DNA of 64,000 nt from Theionarchaea archaeon (GTDB lineage: Archaea > Methanobacteriota_B > Thermococci > Methanofastidiosales > SZ-28-30), in NCBI GenBank assembly GCA_018992685.1, contig JACVGT010000007.1:42378-106377 (forward strand), given 5' to 3'. Below, one piece after another: positions 60,938-64,000 of the stretch. The number at the start of each line of letters is the position of its first letter. Position 1 is the first letter of the stretch. The position numbers and the translations under genes were made by a program. The notes beneath the pieces are model-generated. The model saw nothing but the letters and a program-made list of their open reading frames with translations, did not search any database and was not told the origin of the DNA.

Positions 60938-61462
60938 CTAGAGCTCTTCCAGCTCTTTTTTAAGTGATTGGTACTCCTCCTTTGAGATTTCGCCTCTGGC
61001 CAGTCTCACTTTCAAAATCCTGAAAGGATCGTCCACAGCGGGTTTCTCGACAAGGGGAAGACCTGCCCTGGTCCTTGTGATCTGTTCCTCGATTGTCCTG
61101 AAAATTTGAGATGCACTCTTATTGGGAATTCCCCTCAGTACACAGTCCTCTGACATGAATCTCATCTCGATGTGAATGCTTGAATTTATGATTCCCTTCT
61201 CTATTCTGGTATTGGCCATGTCGCTGTACCGGTAGTCTGTAATATTTCTACGGAGCCCAAGGGTGGTGGGTCTCCTCACCACGATTCTGTGAGTGGTTAC
61301 AAAGATTGAATCAGGGGTTAGAGCCTGTTCTAACCTGGCCTGCCTCACTGCATGAAGAACGTGCTCTCCCGGAATCAGGACGTCTTTGATGTCTCTTGGG
61401 ACTTCAATCTCAAGGCCGGTGAAGATTCCCCCAGTGACAGACCCTTTCTGTTCTTCATTCAT
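60938..61462 (-). CDS. PH-domain plus SHOCT-domain protein
   Basis: A 174-residue soluble protein. The first 130 residues form a PH-like barrel (IPGEHVLHAVRQARLEQALT, IFVTTHRIVVRRPTTLGLRR, YRYSDMANTRIEKGIINSSI). The last 30 (DPFRILKVRLARGEISKEEY, QSLKKELEEL) are a SHOCT motif, common on oligomeric or membrane-associated proteins. CATTTATATGG is centred about 27 bases before the ATG. Converges on the DUF401-like gene. Confidence 0.8.
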   Translation of the reverse strand: MNEEQKGSVTGGIFTGLEIEVPRDIKDVLIPGEHVLHAVRQARLEQALTPDSIFVTTHRIVVRRPTTLGLRRNITDYRYSDMANTRIEKGIINSSIHIEMRFMSEDCVLRGIPNKSASQIFRTIEEQITRTRAGLPLVEKPAVDDPFRILKVRLARGEISKEEYQSLKKELEEL

Positions 61463-61667
61463 TGTGATGACCTTGAGTCAATCCATATAAATGTTGGTTC
61501 GGATTTGAAAGAGGTTGATGATGCTTTTTATATCAAATCTCTGGAATGAATTACTTGCAGGTATTTCAAAGCCACACAAATCTCTTTCAGTTGGAAGAAG
61601 ACGTCGATCAGTAAGATTTTTGAAATGGAATGGTTCTTACTCATGCAGCTGGGCCGTCTGTCTCCCA

Positions 61668-62204
61668 TTACCCTAGTTTCTTTAGAGAGCTACACCCGAA
61701 GGAAGCGTCAGGACCACATCCCACCACAAATCCCAGGCCCAGAATCCAGGCTGCTGCATCATCCAATCTATCGATCTCGTACTCCACGACCCCCGTGTAC
61801 GAATGAAATACTCTCTTGTCACTGCGGCTCGATCTCCTTTCCAGTTTATGGTAATGTTTCTCGCACCTGAGAATCCTTCCCTTGCCCTTTGCATCTGGGA
61901 TTATATGCCCGCTCCCATATTCATTAACGAGCCTGATAACTCTGTTTCTGATCAGAGAGAGAAGTCGCTCAAAAGAAGGGGGAAACTCATTGCCTGTGAA
62001 GGGTGTTCTGAACCCAACTGCAATTCTCTTGTCAGTAATCCTCTCTGTGTCGTGGATGTCCTTCAGCAAGAGATTTCTCAAAAAAATTGTCTCTCCGTCA
62101 TATATATTCTTGCCCGTAAATCCACATTCAATACTCCTGACATGGAACCTGTTCAATCCTTCGTACCTGGGAGCGTGCAACCCCCTTTTTCCTAAAAGAT
62201 TCAT
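61668..62204 (-). CDS. Cas6/RAMP-like protein, apparently only the C-terminal half
   Basis: A 178-residue protein. LLGKRGLHAPRYEGLNRFHV and GKNIYDGETIFL resemble the inner part of Cas6-type RAMP proteins. Then come RTPFTGNEFPPSFERLLSLI, HYHKLERRSSRSDKRVFHSY, TGVVEYEID and a Gly-rich end (ILGLGFVVGCGPDASFGCSS) like the RAMP G-loop. Full Cas6 proteins are about 230-330 residues; the N-terminal RAMP half is missing. The frame continues 14 codons upstream to a TAA without a better start. No CRISPR array or other cas gene is in the window. It could be a relic or a repurposed RNA-binding protein. Confidence 0.5.
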   Translation of the reverse strand: MNLLGKRGLHAPRYEGLNRFHVRSIECGFTGKNIYDGETIFLRNLLLKDIHDTERITDKRIAVGFRTPFTGNEFPPSFERLLSLIRNRVIRLVNEYGSGHIIPDAKGKGRILRCEKHYHKLERRSSRSDKRVFHSYTGVVEYEIDRLDDAAAWILGLGFVVGCGPDASFGCSSLKKLG

Positions 62205-62373
62205 TCCAAGTATGACATGGGGAGCCTGAACGAATGGCTTTTCTTAAGCAAGAACTCAGGAAAACAGTGAACAATATGAAAGATCAATACAGTGAGTTGT
62301 TATTGTGTGCAGGCGTGGTGGATAAGAAATACAACTGTACAGTCCTAGAATGAGCTGCTATGCATAGAATATT

Positions 62374-64000
62374 TCAGCTTATCAGTTTCTTCCAACATTT
62401 CCGACAGATAGCTCGCTCCTCATAGTTCCTGTGAGGTTCTTGAACATAAAATATTGCACCGCAATCACTACATGTCCACTTACTCAGCCTCGATATGTCA
62501 ACATCACCAAGACTCTCGACTCCAGATGCCACTAACCTCCTCATATTCCCCTGGCCAGCAATGATCTTTCCCTTGTCCCGCAACACTGCTAACGTATCCA
62601 CAACCCTATTAGGATTTTCAAACCTCTTCACCACATCCTCAATCCTCGTGTCATCCTGTGGGATCTGCTGCAGAATGGTCTCCTCATCATACTCGTCCAG
62701 AAGCCTCTGTTCTTTCACTTTACATTCTTCCTTCTTTTCCTCTAAAGTGTGACCATTTATGGAACTTTCACATTTCCTTGAACCTTCATCCTTTTTCTCC
62801 GTTTCCACCTCATTATCGTCCTCCAAAAAACATGGAACCTTTTCCGAAAAGAACCAATTATAATCCCCTTCTATTTCACACGTACCTCCATCACATTTCA
62901 CGTTCAGGTTCCATACTTCCTTAAGCTCTCCCAGGTACTCTTTCAGCCGTTCCTCTGGAAATATATCCCGAAAGTACGAGTGATCACAACTATCCACAGG
63001 TTCACCAGTTTCACCCTCAAGTCTGCACTTCACAAAAATCACCCGTCTCCCATCAGTAGGATCTGGCTCATGCGTTAACCACCCAATATCCTCTAATGGC
63101 TCAAGGAACTTCGTCCTTAACCGAGTACGGCTCAGAGACATCTTATGAACTGTAACATACTTCTCCCGTATCGACTGGTACGTTATTGACCCAGGGATCT
63201 CACAGAGCACCTCATCATAAAAATCAATGACAGGCTGAGGCACACCCGTTACCGTGGTCTCCCTCACCGAATCAAATAATGACCTCCCCACCCAGAAATC
63301 ATACTCATTCGCAATCAAATATGACCCCTCATCCCCTACACCAAAGCGGACTCTCTGCTCCTGGTGCAGAAAAGCACTCATCCGGATGAGTTCCATCAAC
63401 TTATCAAAATCTCTCATAACTCGGGGCTCGTTCCTCTCGTACGTTTCAGCCAGTCCCTCTGCATACGGGACACAGACCTCAACCTCTGACTTCAGGAGAT
63501 TCACCGCTTTTTTCAATAACCTCTCCTGTTCATCTTCCACATTCAGCCAGGGCCTGGAATACTGCCTCCCCTTGTATGCCAGAACCTCCCGTATCTTCTC
63601 AGTTGAAATATCTGGAGTGGTCAGCATACTCCGGGTCGATAATTCCTCCAGGAACGTATAGTCCGTGGTGCAGAACAACGTGGCAGGCCACCCCTCGATA
63701 ATGACCTTTTTCGTGCCCAATTTACCCGCGATTCTGTCCGTGATCTTGTATTCAATCTCCCTTCGATCATGGCTTAGTATGGGCCTTAACATCTCCAAGG
63801 TTTCCTTCCGCGGAGACTCCATAAACACCAGAATCTTATCCTGCAATGAAATATACACTTTCCCATTCTCTAACTGACCACGTTCATGTATTAACGCTTT
63901 GGGGGACATATCACCTATAAACCATACATCCTTTTCCGGGAAGTACTCTGCAACAGTTTTAGCTAAGTGCGTTTTCCCCACAGAGCTCTCTCCCTTCAGG
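62374..64000 (-). CDS. Helicase/primase-like ATPase with zinc ribbon, 5' end beyond the window
   Basis: At least 541 residues; the gene enters from the right edge. At the edge the frame reads GESSVGKTHLAKTVAEYF, a Walker A, followed by FIGDMSPKALIHERGQL, ILVFMESPRKETLEMLRPIL, SHDRREIEYKITDR, TKKVIIEGWPATLFCTTD and STRSMLTTPDISTEKI. This pattern occurs in replication- or mobile-element-linked ATPases. The middle has winged-helix-like segments and a long acidic linker. The C terminus is a zinc ribbon (WTCSDCGAIFYVQ and AICRKCWKKL). Codon 1 seen as GTG at 63981 is internal, not a start. Function is inferred from motifs only. Confidence 0.65.
   Translation of the reverse strand, partial: LKGESSVGKTHLAKTVAEYFPEKDVWFIGDMSPKALIHERGQLENGKVYISLQDKILVFMESPRKETLEMLRPILSHDRREIEYKITDRIAGKLGTKKVIIEGWPATLFCTTDYTFLEELSTRSMLTTPDISTEKIREVLAYKGRQYSRPWLNVEDEQERLLKKAVNLLKSEVEVCVPYAEGLAETYERNEPRVMRDFDKLMELIRMSAFLHQEQRVRFGVGDEGSYLIANEYDFWVGRSLFDSVRETTVTGVPQPVIDFYDEVLCEIPGSITYQSIREKYVTVHKMSLSRTRLRTKFLEPLEDIGWLTHEPDPTDGRRVIFVKCRLEGETGEPVDSCDHSYFRDIFPEERLKEYLGELKEVWNLNVKCDGGTCEIEGDYNWFFSEKVPCFLEDDNEVETEKKDEGSRKCESSINGHTLEEKKEECKVKEQRLLDEYDEETILQQIPQDDTRIEDVVKRFENPNRVVDTLAVLRDKGKIIAGQGNMRRLVASGVESLGDVDISRLSKWTCSDCGAIFYVQEPHRNYEERAICRKCWKKLIS

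Noticed and set aside
1-64000. tRNA, rRNA or CRISPR arrays
   Set aside because: I looked for tRNA T-loop patterns (GTTCRANNC with matching arms), rRNA stretches and regularly spaced repeats and saw none. A covariance-model search would be decisive.

Overview
This 64 kb window is archaeal chromosome, most likely from an uncultivated euryarchaeal lineage. The evidence is an unbroken archaeal/eukaryal-type informational cluster (eS19, PDCD5-like, eL39, eL31, aIF6, eL20/LX, prefoldin alpha, FtsY), FEN-1, an archaeal ATP-dependent DNA ligase, an EndoQ-like PHP nuclease, an Sm-like protein, archease and CoA-linked ferredoxin-dependent 2-oxoacid oxidoreductases. The placement (Thermococci-like, Theionarchaea-like or similar) is inferred from gene content only. 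Many genes have a TATA-like box centred about 24-28 bases before the chosen start codon, which implies leaderless mRNAs. I used that spacing to choose several starts. No rRNA, tRNA or CRISPR array was seen.

Layout. 1-6.3 kb: a STAND/TPR regulator, endonuclease IV, deoC and a phosphohexomutase-family gene, and a small membrane protein. 6.5-16.2 kb, all minus strand: a BMP-type nucleoside ABC importer (two permeases and an ATPase) and its lipoprotein, with a previously unannotated-looking RiPP cassette between them. The cassette holds a 35-residue Cys-rich precursor peptide (14731-14838), two paralogous SPASM radical SAM maturases and a B12-type radical SAM enzyme of the RiPP-maturation kind. 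The three enzyme genes overlap or nearly touch. 16.3-20.7 kb: an accessory stretch with a probable transposon relic, a DNA-binding protein with a decayed duplicate tail, a 56-residue ribbon-helix-helix gene with a tandem-repeat operator, three small unknown proteins and a membrane protein. 20.8-25.3 kb: a crotonase, then the ribosomal/translation/secretion cluster.

25.4-35.8 kb: a KaiC-like protein with a degenerate P-loop, archease, a secreted deacetylase, membrane and surface proteins, a subtilisin-like protease and an Sm protein that converges on a dCTP deaminase-family gene. 35.9-40 kb: DNA repair genes (EndoQ-like, DNA ligase, FEN-1). 40-45.5 kb: an operon of 2-oxoacid oxidoreductase beta and gamma subunits with a photoproduct-lyase-like radical SAM protein, then a Nudix hydrolase, an acyl-CoA ligase and a peptide deformylase homologue. 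45.6-46 kb: an AT-rich stretch carrying a 16-codon lysine-rich micro-ORF with a strong ribosome binding site and a terminator hairpin. 46-52 kb: transporters (two EamA, one MATE), a bactofilin-like membrane protein, a metallo-beta-lactamase fold hydrolase and a ferritin-like protein.

52.1-58 kb is one eight-gene operon for two complete ferredoxin oxidoreductases, VOR-type then POR-type. 58.5-64 kb: a PFL-activase-like radical SAM protein, a DUF401-like membrane protein, a PH-SHOCT protein, an orphan Cas6/RAMP-like fragment and the 3' part of a helicase-like ATPase that runs off the window. The genes suggest an anaerobe that imports and degrades nucleosides, oxidises 2-oxoacids (amino-acid or peptide fermentation) with ferredoxin, and activates acyl groups to CoA. 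The RiPP cassette is the best candidate for an undescribed system.
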